Below, piece by piece: positions 8,803-17,318 of a DNA stretch of 64,000 nt. This stretch comes from an uncultured Dorea sp. Lineage in GTDB: Bacteria; Bacillota; Clostridia; Lachnospirales; Lachnospiraceae. The notes below the pieces were generated by a model. The model was not told the DNA's origin. It made no database searches and worked only from the letters and a program-made list of their open reading frames with translations. Position 1 is the first letter of the stretch. Every line of letters begins with the position of its first letter. The stretch spans positions 1-64,000 of the forward strand of contig CAJUAM010000003.1 in assembly GCA_910584615.1 (NCBI GenBank), written 5' to 3'. Both the position numbers and the translations under genes were made by a program.

Positions 8803-9234
8803 ATGACACTAACAATAAAATTTTTATTAATTGCAGCTTTAATAATTAGCATCGTTATTCCGTTTGGGTATTTCCTGATTGGGGAAAAGAACAAAAAGCG
8901 ATATAAAAGGACGCTGGCTGTGAATGTATTTTTCTTCTTCGGCGCATTTTTAGTTGCGGGGATCATGTTATTTGGAGGGGCTCCGGTACAGGCAGCGGAA
9001 GCAGCAGGAGCAGCTTCAAACGCGACTGGATTCGGTTATCTGGCAGCGGCCCTTTCGACCGGACTTTCTTGTGTGGGCGGCGGTATCGCGGTAGCAAGCG
9101 CGGCAAGCGCGGCGCTCGGCGCGATCAGCGAAGATCCAAGCGCGCTTGGTAAATCTTTGATTTTCGTAGGTCTTGCAGAGGGTGTATGCCTGTATGGACT
9201 TATCATTTCTTTCATGATTATAGGTAGGTTGTAA
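8803..9234 (+). CDS. V-type ATPase subunit K (proteolipid ring)
   Basis: A 143-residue proteolipid with four hydrophobic segments. The last two (about 80-105 and 116-140) form the canonical hairpin with GGGIAVASAASAALGAISEDP and the ion-binding glutamate E126 in GLAEGVCLYG. The first two (about 5-26 and 38-60) form an N-terminal pair without a carboxylate, so one ion site is expected per four helices. AAGGAGG lies upstream. Whether the ion is H+ or Na+ cannot be decided from the sequence alone. Confidence 0.9.
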   Translation: MTLTIKFLLIAALIISIVIPFGYFLIGEKNKKRYKRTLAVNVFFFFGAFLVAGIMLFGGAPVQAAEAAGAASNATGFGYLAAALSTGLSCVGGGIAVASAASAALGAISEDPSALGKSLIFVGLAEGVCLYGLIISFMIIGRL

Positions 9235-9235
9235 A

Positions 9236-9544
9236 ATGAGAATGTATCTGATTAGTGATAATGTCGATACACTGACAGGAATGCGTCTTGCGGGAGTTGA
9301 CGGTGTGGTTGTTCATGAGAGAGAGGAACTTAGAAAAGCCATTGAGACAGCGATGGATGATAAAAATGTAGGAATCATTCTGCTGACGGAAAAATTCGGA
9401 AGAGAGTTTCCGGATCTCCTTGATGAAATCAAACTGGAACGGGCATTTCCTTTGTTGATTGAAATTCCTGACAGACACGGCACCGGCCGTAAAAAAGATT
9501 TTATCACATCTTATGTAAATGAAGCTATCGGATTAAAACTGTAA
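9236..9544 (+). CDS. V-type ATPase subunit F
   Basis: A 102-residue central-stalk subunit with the family N-terminus MYLISDNVDTLTGMRLAGV and the IGIILLTE-like core (VGIILLTEKFG). Subunit F forms the rotor shaft with D and can modulate ATPase activity. It starts one base after the subunit K stop codon, with TAGGTAGG as ribosome binding site. Confidence 0.9.
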   Translation: MRMYLISDNVDTLTGMRLAGVDGVVVHEREELRKAIETAMDDKNVGIILLTEKFGREFPDLLDEIKLERAFPLLIEIPDRHGTGRKKDFITSYVNEAIGLKL

Positions 9545-9561
9545 AAAAGAGGGTGACACGC

Positions 9562-10149
9562 GTGACTATAGAAGAAAAAATAGCACGTCTGCAGTCGTCT
9601 GCCATGACAGAAGCCAGAGCGCAGGGTAACGCGATCATCTGGCAGCATAAAAAAGCGTTGATGACGATCTATGAACAGCATATGGAAGAAGCGAAGAGAC
9701 AGGCGGAGATCAGAATTAAAGCGGAGCAGACGAATATCAGACATCAGCTTAATATGTCTGCGTCCAAAGCGCAGCTGGATATGAAGCAGGAATTAGGAAA
9801 GACGCAAAAAAGGCTGAAAAAGCAACTATTCAAGGAAGTAGAAGAGATCCTTAAAGACTATATGAAGACAGAAGAGTATAAGCATCTTCTGGTAGAATAT
9901 ATTGAAAATGCCGCGAAGTTCGCGAACGGCGCTGCCATGACAATATACATTAATTCAACAGATGCTGACATAAAAGATTATCTGGAAGAGCATACAGGAG
10001 TTACAGTTACGGTCAGCAAGGAAGATTTTGTCGGAGGTATCCGCACAGTGGTCCATGAAAGGAATATTTTGATAGACCATGCGTTTAAGGGAGCTATTGA
10101 ACGTGAATACCAGAAGTTTGTTTTCGGGGGAGGTACGGGAATTGGATAG
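9562..10149 (+). CDS. V-type ATPase subunit E (stalk)
   Basis: A protein of about 195 residues with a long N-terminal helix rich in Glu/Lys/Gln (1-100) and a mixed C-terminal domain that binds the catalytic head (GGIRTVVHERNILIDHAFKG). It pairs with the G/H subunit in the peripheral stalk. The GTG at 9562 is chosen because AGAGGG lies eight bases upstream; an in-frame GTG at 9553 overlaps that site. Its stop overlaps the start of subunit A. Confidence 0.88.
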   Translation: MTIEEKIARLQSSAMTEARAQGNAIIWQHKKALMTIYEQHMEEAKRQAEIRIKAEQTNIRHQLNMSASKAQLDMKQELGKTQKRLKKQLFKEVEEILKDYMKTEEYKHLLVEYIENAAKFANGAAMTIYINSTDADIKDYLEEHTGVTVTVSKEDFVGGIRTVVHERNILIDHAFKGAIEREYQKFVFGGGTGIG

Positions 10150-11914
10150 CAGAAGAATTGAAGCAATTTACGGTATTAACGGTCCCGTCATTTACCTGAA
10201 AGGAAAGACCGGATTTAAGATGTCTGAGATGGTTCATGTAGGGAAGGAAAAGCTGGTTGGAGAAGTGATCTCTCTTGATAAAGATGTAACTACGATCCAG
10301 GTTTATGAAGAGACGTCCGGACTGAAGCCGGGCGAGGAGGTTGTAGCGACAGGAGACGCTGTTTCAGTTACATTGGCGCCGGGTATCCTGAATAATATAT
10401 TTGACGGTATTGAACGGCCGTTAGAGAAGATCGGTGAGAGTGCCGGGGCATTCATTTCAAGAGGTGTCAGTGTAGATTCTCTTGATACAAGTAAGCTTTG
10501 GGATACGCATATGACGGTGGAAAAAGGAGAGTTTTTACATGGCGGTACGATTTTCGCGGAAGTACCGGAAACACGTGCTATTGTCCATAAATGTATGATC
10601 CCTCCGCAGATAGAAGGAACTGTTGCGGAGGTAAAGCCGGATGGACAGTATACCATCAATGATACATTGCTTGTGCTGGAACTTACAGACGGAACGAAAA
10701 AAGAAATAACGATGACACAGCATTGGCCGATCCGTGTGCCAAGACCGGTGCATAAAAGATATCCTGCAAGTATTCCGCTTGTTACCGGACAGCGTATCCT
10801 GGATACGATGTTTCCGATTGCCAAGGGCGGAACGGCAGCGATCCCGGGAGGTTTTGGAACAGGAAAGACGATGACGCAGCACCAGATCGCGAAATGGTCG
10901 GATGCGGATATTATCATTTATATCGGATGCGGAGAGCGGGGCAATGAAATGACGCAGGTTCTCGAGGAATTCGGAGAACTGGTAGATCCAAAGTCCGGAA
11001 ATCCTCTGATGGACCGGACCACACTGATTGCTAATACATCCAATATGCCGGTAGCCGCGCGTGAAGCTTCTATTTACACAGGACTTACTCTGGCAGAGTA
11101 TTACAGAGACATGGGATATGATGTGGCGATCATGGCTGACTCTACCTCCAGATGGGCAGAAGCACTCAGAGAGCTTTCCGGACGTCTGGAAGAGATGCCT
11201 GCAGAGGAAGGATTCCCTGCATATCTGGCCTCCAGATTGTCAGCATTTTATGAGCGTGCCGGAATGATGCAGACATTAAATGGTGAGACTGGTTCTGTGT
11301 CGATCATTGGGGCAGTGTCTCCGCAAGGCGGCGATTTCTCCGAACCTGTCACACAGAATACAAAGCGTTTTGTGCGCTGTTTCTGGGGACTGGATAAATC
11401 ACTGGCATATGCGAGACATTTTCCGGCGATCCATTGGCTTACAAGCTACAGCGAATATCTGAATGATCTGAGCGGATGGTATTCGGATAATGTGTCGCCG
11501 AAGTTTTTGGACTACAGAAATCGTATCATGTCCATCTTAAGCCAGGAGAACAGTCTGATGGAGATTGTTAAGCTTATTGGTGCGGATGTGCTTCCGGATG
11601 ACCAGAAGCTGACTCTTGAGATCGCAAAGGTGATCCGTCTCGGCTTCTTGCAGCAGAATGCTTTTCACAAGGACGATACTTGTGTATCTATGGAAAAGCA
11701 GTTTAGGATGATGGATGTTATCCTTTATCTGTACCAGCGCTGCCGGAAACTGATTGCGATGGGAATGCCTATGTCTGTATTAAAATCAGAAGGTATCTTT
11801 GAAAAAGTCATCGCTATCAAGTATGATGTACCGAACAATAATCTTCAGATGCTGGATATGTACAAATTAAATATCGATGACTATTATAATAAGATCATTG
11901 AGAAAAATGCGTAA
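10142..11914 (+). CDS. V-type ATPase catalytic subunit A
   Basis: The 590-residue catalytic subunit binds and hydrolyses or makes ATP. It has the Walker A loop GGFGTGKT at about 236-243, the GERGNEM segment, the DSTSRWAEALRE Walker B region, and the A-type insertion (about residues 115-195). The start is a TTG at 10142: GGGGGAGG lies just upstream, the resulting LDSRRIEAIYGINGPV matches the family N-terminus, and it overlaps the stop of subunit E by eight bases. Earlier in-frame ATGs fall inside subunit E. Confidence 0.95.
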   Translation: MDSRRIEAIYGINGPVIYLKGKTGFKMSEMVHVGKEKLVGEVISLDKDVTTIQVYEETSGLKPGEEVVATGDAVSVTLAPGILNNIFDGIERPLEKIGESAGAFISRGVSVDSLDTSKLWDTHMTVEKGEFLHGGTIFAEVPETRAIVHKCMIPPQIEGTVAEVKPDGQYTINDTLLVLELTDGTKKEITMTQHWPIRVPRPVHKRYPASIPLVTGQRILDTMFPIAKGGTAAIPGGFGTGKTMTQHQIAKWSDADIIIYIGCGERGNEMTQVLEEFGELVDPKSGNPLMDRTTLIANTSNMPVAAREASIYTGLTLAEYYRDMGYDVAIMADSTSRWAEALRELSGRLEEMPAEEGFPAYLASRLSAFYERAGMMQTLNGETGSVSIIGAVSPQGGDFSEPVTQNTKRFVRCFWGLDKSLAYARHFPAIHWLTSYSEYLNDLSGWYSDNVSPKFLDYRNRIMSILSQENSLMEIVKLIGADVLPDDQKLTLEIAKVIRLGFLQQNAFHKDDTCVSMEKQFRMMDVILYLYQRCRKLIAMGMPMSVLKSEGIFEKVIAIKYDVPNNNLQMLDMYKLNIDDYYNKIIEKNA

Positions 11915-11929
11915 AGGAGGAGAGTTAAT

Positions 11930-13333
11930 ATGGCAATAGAATATCTTGGACTCAGTAATATTAACGGGCCTCTTGTTGTGCTGGAGGGCGTACAGGAAGC
12001 ATTTTTTGATGAGATTGTTGAGTTTGTAATAGATGGAAATATAAAAAAAATGGGCCGTATCGTGGAGCTTGACAATGAGAGGGCCGTGATCCAGGTTTTT
12101 GAAGGGACGGAAAACATGTCCCTGCAGAATACACATACAAAGCTGTCCGGACATCCGATGGAGGTCCCGGTATCTGCGGATATGCTTGGTCGTACTTTTA
12201 ATGGCGTAGGCACACCGATTGACGGACTTGGACCGATCATTGCGGATGAATGCCGTAATGTAAACGGGCTTCCGCTTAATCCGGTTAAGAGAGAGTATCC
12301 GAGGAACTATATCCGGACTGGAATTTCGGCAATTGACGGGCTGACAACACTGATCCGCGGTCAGAAGCTTCCGATTTTTTCTGGAAACGGTCTGCCTCAT
12401 GATCAGTTGGCAGCGCAGATTGTAAAACAGGCCTCTTTGGGTGATGATTCCGAAGAAGAGTTTGCTATTGTGTTTGGAGCAATGGGTGTTAAGCATGATG
12501 TTGCAGAATTTTTTAGAAAGACTTTCGAAGAAAGCGGTGTTTCTGATCATGTATGCATGTTTTTAAATCTTGCGAATGACCCGGTTGTAGAACGTTTGAT
12601 TACGCCGAAAGTCGCGCTTACTGTCGCAGAATATCTTGCGTTTGAGTGTGGTATGCATATCCTTGTTATCTTGACAGATATGACTTCTTTTGCGGAAGCG
12701 ATGCGTGAGGTATCGTCTTCAAGAGGAGAGATCCCTTCAAGAAAAGGTTATCCGGGCTATCTGTACAGTGAGCTTGCTACAATCTATGAGCGTGCAGGTA
12801 TTGTAGAGGATGCGGCCGGTTCTGTGACCCAGCTGCCAATCCTTACTATGCCGAATGATGATATCACTCATCCAATCCCGGATCTGACCGGATATATTAC
12901 AGAAGGACAGATCGTACTGGACAGGAACCTTCACGGCCAGTCTGTGTATCCGCCGATCAGTATCCTGCCGTCATTATCAAGGCTTATGAAAGATGGGATC
13001 GGTGCAGGTTATACAAGAGATGATCATCAGAGCCTTGCCAATCAGCTGTTTTCGGCTTACGCGAAAGTAGGAGAGGCAAGAAACTTAGCTTCTGTAATCG
13101 GTGAAGATGAACTGGCACCGTTAGATAAAATGTATCTGAAATTTGGTACAGAATTCGAAAACCGCTATATCGGTCAGGGACCGACAGAAAACCGTACGAT
13201 AGAGCAGACACTTAACCTCGGCTGGGAACTTTTACACCTTCTCCCAAGAGAAGAGCTTGACAGAATAGACACAAAACTGTTGGATATATACTATCCAAGT
13301 GAAGAACCGCTGGGCGCAGCGGCGTTCGAATAA
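11930..13333 (+). CDS. V-type ATPase subunit B
   Basis: The 467-residue non-catalytic nucleotide-binding subunit of the head. It lacks an intact P-loop, as expected, and keeps SSRGEIPSRKGYPGYLYS and the TQLPILTMPNDDITHPIPDLTGYI region. AAGGAGG lies eight bases before the ATG. A perfect 13-bp hairpin covers the stop codon, and a duplicated structured repeat separates this gene from subunit D. All other gaps in the operon are under 50 bases. Confidence 0.95.
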   Translation: MAIEYLGLSNINGPLVVLEGVQEAFFDEIVEFVIDGNIKKMGRIVELDNERAVIQVFEGTENMSLQNTHTKLSGHPMEVPVSADMLGRTFNGVGTPIDGLGPIIADECRNVNGLPLNPVKREYPRNYIRTGISAIDGLTTLIRGQKLPIFSGNGLPHDQLAAQIVKQASLGDDSEEEFAIVFGAMGVKHDVAEFFRKTFEESGVSDHVCMFLNLANDPVVERLITPKVALTVAEYLAFECGMHILVILTDMTSFAEAMREVSSSRGEIPSRKGYPGYLYSELATIYERAGIVEDAAGSVTQLPILTMPNDDITHPIPDLTGYITEGQIVLDRNLHGQSVYPPISILPSLSRLMKDGIGAGYTRDDHQSLANQLFSAYAKVGEARNLASVIGEDELAPLDKMYLKFGTEFENRYIGQGPTENRTIEQTLNLGWELLHLLPREELDRIDTKLLDIYYPSEEPLGAAAFE

Positions 13334-13352
13334 GCGCAAGCGCTTATTCGAA
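13325..13352 (+). other. Perfect hairpin over the subunit B stop codon
   Basis: TTCGAATAAGCGC and GCGCTTATTCGAA pair perfectly (13 bp) around an AA loop. The left arm carries the last codons and the TAA stop of subunit B. No T-run follows, so it is more likely an mRNA processing or stability element than a terminator. Confidence 0.8.
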
Positions 13353-13353
13353 T

Positions 13354-13535
13354 GTCGATATGGCCAGCTTCGACGTGATCGAGCAGCGAAGCTGAGAGAT
13401 CACGGAGAAAGAGCCGAAGGCACGTAGGTTCGGAACAGAAGTCAGATATAGCCAGCTTCGACGTGATCGAGCAGCGAAGCTGAGAGATCACGGAGAAAGA
13501 GCCGAAGGCTCGCAGGTTCAGAACGGAAGTCAGAT
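13354..13535 (+). repeat. Tandem 88-bp structured repeat in the V-ATPase operon
   Basis: Two copies (13354-13440 and 13441-13528) plus the first seven bases of a third. Copies differ at only a handful of bases. Each holds CAGCTTCG/CGAAGCTG as one stem and GTGATC/GATCAC as a second, with the first arm of stem 2 inside the loop of stem 1, an order that allows a pseudoknot. GAGCC-GAA-GGCTC (perfect in copy 2 only) and GTTC-N-GAAC follow. It contains no plausible gene. Confidence 0.85.
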
Positions 13536-13557
13536 GTGACAGAAAGGAAGGTGTCGT

Positions 13558-14175
13558 ATGGATCCGCGGGAGTTTCCTACAAAAGGTAACTTGATGCTCG
13601 CAAAAAACTCACTTGTTCTTGCACGTCAGGGATATGAACTGATGGATAAGAAGAGGAATATCCTATTAAAAGAGCTGATGAGTTTGATCAACGAGGCGAA
13701 AGATATACAGGAACAAATTGATACAACATTTACCCGGGCATATGCGTGTCTGCAGCATGCTAACATTGATATGGGGATCAGTAAGGTACAGGAACTTGCG
13801 TTTACGGTGCCGATAGAGGATTCTATCGTTATTCAGACGAGAAGTATCATGGGAACAGAGATTCCGCATGTCAAGTATGATTCCAAGCAGAATAAGCTGA
13901 CGTATTCTTTTGGGAGTACAGGGGAGTCTATTGACATAGCCAGAGAAGCATTCCGCGAGGTGAAGGAACTGACGGTAAAGCTGTCTACGGTAGAAAATTC
14001 GGCGTACCGTCTGGCCGCTAATATCAAAAAGACACAGAAACGGGCAAATGCGTTAAAAAATATCACAATACCGATGTATACTAATCTGGTTTATACTATT
14101 AATAATGCGCTGGAAGAAAAAGAGCGTGAAGAGTTCACCAGACTGAAAGTAATAAAAAAGATGCAGGGGAAATAA
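13558..14175 (+). CDS. V-type ATPase subunit D
   Basis: This 205-residue central rotor-shaft subunit has two long helices at its ends (about 10-75 and 130-195) that form the coiled coil inside the A3B3 head. The N-terminal segment PTKGNLMLAKNSLVLARQGYELMDKKRNIL and the later RRANALKNI-like QKRANALKNITIP are family hallmarks. AAAGGAAGG precedes the ATG. It is the last gene of the operon, followed by a strong terminator. Confidence 0.93.
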   Translation: MDPREFPTKGNLMLAKNSLVLARQGYELMDKKRNILLKELMSLINEAKDIQEQIDTTFTRAYACLQHANIDMGISKVQELAFTVPIEDSIVIQTRSIMGTEIPHVKYDSKQNKLTYSFGSTGESIDIAREAFREVKELTVKLSTVENSAYRLAANIKKTQKRANALKNITIPMYTNLVYTINNALEEKEREEFTRLKVIKKMQGK

Positions 14176-14198
14176 AAAGTGCCTGCAGAGACTTAATA

Positions 14199-14228
14199 AA
14201 GGGGCTGTCTGTTTCGACAGCCCCTTTT
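14199..14228 (+). terminator. Terminator of the V-ATPase operon
   Basis: AAGGGGCTGTC, loop TGTTTC, GACAGCCCCTT and T-run. It lies 23 bases after subunit D and can also serve the convergent proC gene. Confidence 0.92.
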
Positions 14229-14265
14229 GCGGATAATATGAACTGTTTGGTTGAATTTGTATGAT

Positions 14266-15063
14266 TTACAGTTTCTTTGACTTTTCGGTTGCCGCGTTTA
14301 CGCAGCCGATCACAGCAGATCTCATGCCGCCCCGCTCCAGGATTTCGCAGCCTTCTATGGTGGTTCCTCCCGGTGATGTTACCATATCTTTAAGCTCTCC
14401 TGGATGGATGCCCATCTCAAGAATCATCTTGGCTGTGCCAAGACAGGTCTGTGCTGCCAGACGGTATGCGGTGGCTCTGGAAAGTCCCTGTTTTACACCT
14501 CCGTCAGACAACGCTTCAATGAACATGGCGGCATAGGCCGGACCGCCGCCGCTGAGTCCGCATACAGCATCAATTAAATGTTCAGGAACCATCTCCACTA
14601 TACCGATCGTTTCATAAATAGATTTCGCGTCTGCAAGCTCCTCCTCTGTGAAATCATTGTCTGAGCAAAGAGCAAAAGCTCCCTCATAAACCATGGCAGG
14701 TGTGTTGGGCATGATACGGAGGATCCGCGGTGATCCGCAAATCATATTCTGAAGACGTTCTGTTGTGACTCCCGCCACGATAGACATCATTGCCTTGCCA
14801 TTCAGCGCTTCTTTACACATTCCAAGTGCTTCTGCCGCATTCTGTGGTTTTACGGCAAGCAGGATGATATCTGCGCTTTTACATACGTCTTCGTCATCCG
14901 CCGCAAGATGGACGCCCCAGCCTTTTGCTTTTTCCATCATTGCAGGGCTGGTATCATAGACATAAACGTTTTCCTTTGGGAGAACGCCGCTTTCCAGAGC
15001 GCCGAAAAGAATGGCGCCGCCCATATTTCCGCATCCGATGATTCCGATTTTCTTTGCTACCAT
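14266..15063 (-). CDS. proC: Pyrroline-5-carboxylate reductase
   Basis: ProC reduces P5C to proline with NAD(P)H. The 265-residue protein opens with the Rossmann motif IGIIGCGNMGGA, has LAVKPQNA and the C-terminal signature GLSGGGPAYAAMFIEALSDGGVKQGL, with SPGGTTIEG near the end. The ATG at 15063 is chosen because AAAGGAGGA lies nine bases upstream; an ATG at 15087 precedes that site. It may be cotranscribed with the upstream M20 gene (about 60-base gap). Together with the ornithine cyclodeaminase at 45.9 kb, it gives this genome two routes to proline. Confidence 0.94.
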   Translation of the reverse strand: MVAKKIGIIGCGNMGGAILFGALESGVLPKENVYVYDTSPAMMEKAKGWGVHLAADDEDVCKSADIILLAVKPQNAAEALGMCKEALNGKAMMSIVAGVTTERLQNMICGSPRILRIMPNTPAMVYEGAFALCSDNDFTEEELADAKSIYETIGIVEMVPEHLIDAVCGLSGGGPAYAAMFIEALSDGGVKQGLSRATAYRLAAQTCLGTAKMILEMGIHPGELKDMVTSPGGTTIEGCEILERGGMRSAVIGCVNAATEKSKKL

Positions 15064-15125
15064 AGAGAGTTCCTCCTTTAGTTTCATGTAAGTTTATGTA
15101 AAAATATATTTGACTGTTAGGCATA

Positions 15126-16394
15126 TCAATGTGTCCGGTGGTATGCCCATACAGCGTCTAAATTTTCAGGATCTTTGATCAGGAGTTTTGTTCCTTCTGC
15201 CATGCATCTTGCGGCATACAGCATTCCTTTATGTCCGATGCTCATACCTGCCTGCTTTGCCGCTGCCTGGTGGTGGAGCGGAGTACCTTTGCACATCGTT
15301 GCGGCGCTGATTGTGATCAGAGGTACGGTATGGCTGACTTCGGAGGCATCTGTCCCGATAGAAATAGGTACAGGCGTATCCTCAAGAGGCTCTAAACCGG
15401 AAAAATAAATCCCGTCATTTAAAAATCCGGCTTCCTTTGATATTTCTGCGGCAAAATTAAGCTCATCCTGTGTGTACTCTGGTGTTGGGATCTGTGTCAT
15501 GGCTTTGTAATAGATCTCGGTGAGCGGGCGGTTTACTTTCATCTCCTTACAGCATTTTACAAGTTCAATATCGACGGTAGTTCCAGTCATCAGGGCTGCG
15601 CCCCGGGCACAGTTATCCACCCGTCTGCTTGCGTCTTCCGTTCGGGAACGCTTGTTAGAGCGGATGAAATAATTGGTCTTCGCAATGTCTGGCACTACAT
15701 TTGCCGGAATATGATTATCAATGTACGCATAGTGCATCCGCACATCACCTGACACATGTTCCCGGAGATAATTTACACCGATATTCATAAGCTCGGCGGC
15801 ATCGAGAGCGCTGCGTCCTTCGTCCGGAGACTTGGAGGCATGGGCGCTTATACCATGGAAGGTATAGTTTTTGATATCCTGGGATTGCCAGATGTCATTG
15901 CTGATGCGGTTCCTGTCGAATGGATGCCATGTGACAGCCACGTCAAGATCATTAAAGACTCCCGCTTTGTCCATTACGATTTTACCGGACATGATTTCTT
16001 CTGCCGGACAGCCGTATACCCGGATCGTTCCGGAGGCCTTTGGATTTTCCATGTCAGCTTTCAATGCGCATGCCGCTGCGCACACAGCCGTTCCCAGCAG
16101 ATTGTGCCCGCATGCATGACCGACTCCCGCGAGCGCATCGTACTCTGCGAGAAAGCCGATAACAGGCTTGCCGTTTCCCCACTCTGCAGTAAAAGCAGTC
16201 TTGATCCCCGCAGTTTGTTCAGAAATGGAAAAACCTTTATCTCTGAGATAATCCGCCAGATACCGGGAAGACAGGATTTCTTCATAGGCAAGCTCAGGAT
16301 GACGGAAAATATAGTCGGCAGTCTGGATGAGTTCTGTCTCGTGACAGGAAATCCAGTCCGCAATGCAACGATTCTTTAGCTGTAGATCACTCAT
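15126..16394 (-). CDS. M20 amidohydrolase (AbgB/amidase type)
   Basis: A 422-residue M20D-type metallohydrolase. Metal ligands are in GHACGHNLLGTA, the PAEE segment (YGCPAEEIMSGK) and WHPFD, with the dimerisation domain in the middle (about 185-300) and a late SEVSHTVP metal segment. Relatives cleave N-acyl or N-carbamoyl amino acids or p-aminobenzoyl-glutamate. AAAGGA precedes the ATG. It follows the ATC-hydrolase-family gene by 57 bases, so the two are probably one operon. In pseudomonads an ATC hydrolase and an N-carbamoyl-cysteine amidohydrolase act in sequence, so this enzyme may cleave the neighbour's product. The substrate is inferred. Confidence 0.85.
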   Translation of the reverse strand: MSDLQLKNRCIADWISCHETELIQTADYIFRHPELAYEEILSSRYLADYLRDKGFSISEQTAGIKTAFTAEWGNGKPVIGFLAEYDALAGVGHACGHNLLGTAVCAAACALKADMENPKASGTIRVYGCPAEEIMSGKIVMDKAGVFNDLDVAVTWHPFDRNRISNDIWQSQDIKNYTFHGISAHASKSPDEGRSALDAAELMNIGVNYLREHVSGDVRMHYAYIDNHIPANVVPDIAKTNYFIRSNKRSRTEDASRRVDNCARGAALMTGTTVDIELVKCCKEMKVNRPLTEIYYKAMTQIPTPEYTQDELNFAAEISKEAGFLNDGIYFSGLEPLEDTPVPISIGTDASEVSHTVPLITISAATMCKGTPLHHQAAAKQAGMSIGHKGMLYAARCMAEGTKLLIKDPENLDAVWAYHRTH

Positions 16395-16451
16395 TATAAA
16401 TCCTTTCTTAGCATTAGCTGATATCTGTCTTTAAGATAATTTCATAATATT

Positions 16452-17156
16452 TTAAAACAGTGCGGCATCAACCTCGTCTAATACACGAAGATACTCTTCT
16501 CCAAAGGTCTTTGCATATTCATCTAATGCAAGTTCAACTGCCTTTTCCCCGGTTTCCCCCAATTCTTCAATAAGTACCTTGCTCAGTGTATATTTTAGAT
16601 GCGCGGTATGGAAATTAAAGTCTTTTATACAGGAATTTCCAAGTGATTTTTTCTTTTCGGAAAGAGCGCTTGCTTCTTCTGGTGACAGTGGGTGTCCCCA
16701 GTCGAATTCACATCGGTTTCCGCCCCAGCTGAGAGAAGTCGTGATGGGGGTACAGACAAAATCAGAGCGAAATCCCTGATAGACGGCATTGTCGATATTT
16801 ACACAGTAATATTTTCCATATTCAGTGATATTGTGCTTTTTCCATGCGTCGCACCATGCGCATTTCGAAATATATGTATGGAGAGTAGGCTCTGTACGAA
16901 GCTGCCCGAATTCCATCTGCCCGTCGTAGTCAGGCTTCCATTCGCCGTAAGCCTGATTGGTCATGGTTGTCAGTTCATCGCCATGTGCCAGTGCATTGGC
17001 AGCCATACGCGCCCCTCTTTCCTTTCCGTATATAGTCATGCCGTTAAGGATGATATCTTTTCCTTTTTCCCCGCACAGTTGGATCGTGTGCTTAGCAAGA
17101 AAAGCGAACATCATGGCATGATGCTCTATTTTACAGGTTGCTGGATTTTTTGCCAT
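16452..17156 (-). CDS. L-2-amino-thiazoline-4-carboxylate hydrolase family protein
   Basis: A 234-residue cytoplasmic protein that resembles the ATC_hydrolase family. I base this on the conserved C-terminal half with YISKCAWCDAWKKH, YGKYYCVNIDNAVYQGF and the SWGGNRCEFDWGHPL segment rich in Cys, Trp and Asp. The name comes from enzymes that open 2-amino-thiazoline-4-carboxylate to N-carbamoyl-cysteine, but most members are untested. GGGAGTGA precedes the ATG. It appears to be the first gene of a two-gene operon with the M20 hydrolase. The gene is divergent from the YyaL-type gene. Confidence 0.7.
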   Translation of the reverse strand: MAKNPATCKIEHHAMMFAFLAKHTIQLCGEKGKDIILNGMTIYGKERGARMAANALAHGDELTTMTNQAYGEWKPDYDGQMEFGQLRTEPTLHTYISKCAWCDAWKKHNITEYGKYYCVNIDNAVYQGFRSDFVCTPITTSLSWGGNRCEFDWGHPLSPEEASALSEKKKSLGNSCIKDFNFHTAHLKYTLSKVLIEELGETGEKAVELALDEYAKTFGEEYLRVLDEVDAALF

Positions 17157-17318
17157 AATTTAAGATCACTCCCAATTTAATAATGATATCGAGATCAATA
17201 CGTTTTGCCTCAATGGCATCATTATACTATATTTTTATCCTAAATGCATTATTTCTGCGGAAAAGACAGGTATAAAGATGTAATAAATGCAAATAGTAAC
17301 GAAAGAAAGAGGTGTATT

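Noticed and set aside
10303..10917. Long minus-strand frame inside atpA
   Set aside because: It lies opposite a highly conserved catalytic subunit and shows no family features.
13291..13491. Minus-strand frame with the repeated peptide DLSASLLDHVEAGHI
   Set aside because: It is a translation of the tandem structured repeat, overlaps the end of atpB and has no ribosome binding site.
13354..13535. Possible CRISPR array
   Set aside because: Units are 88 bp, directly joined, without unique spacers and without cas genes nearby.
15756..16379. Long open plus-strand frame opposite the M20 gene
   Set aside because: The minus-strand M20 enzyme is intact with all metal-binding motifs; the opposite frame has no recognisable domain.
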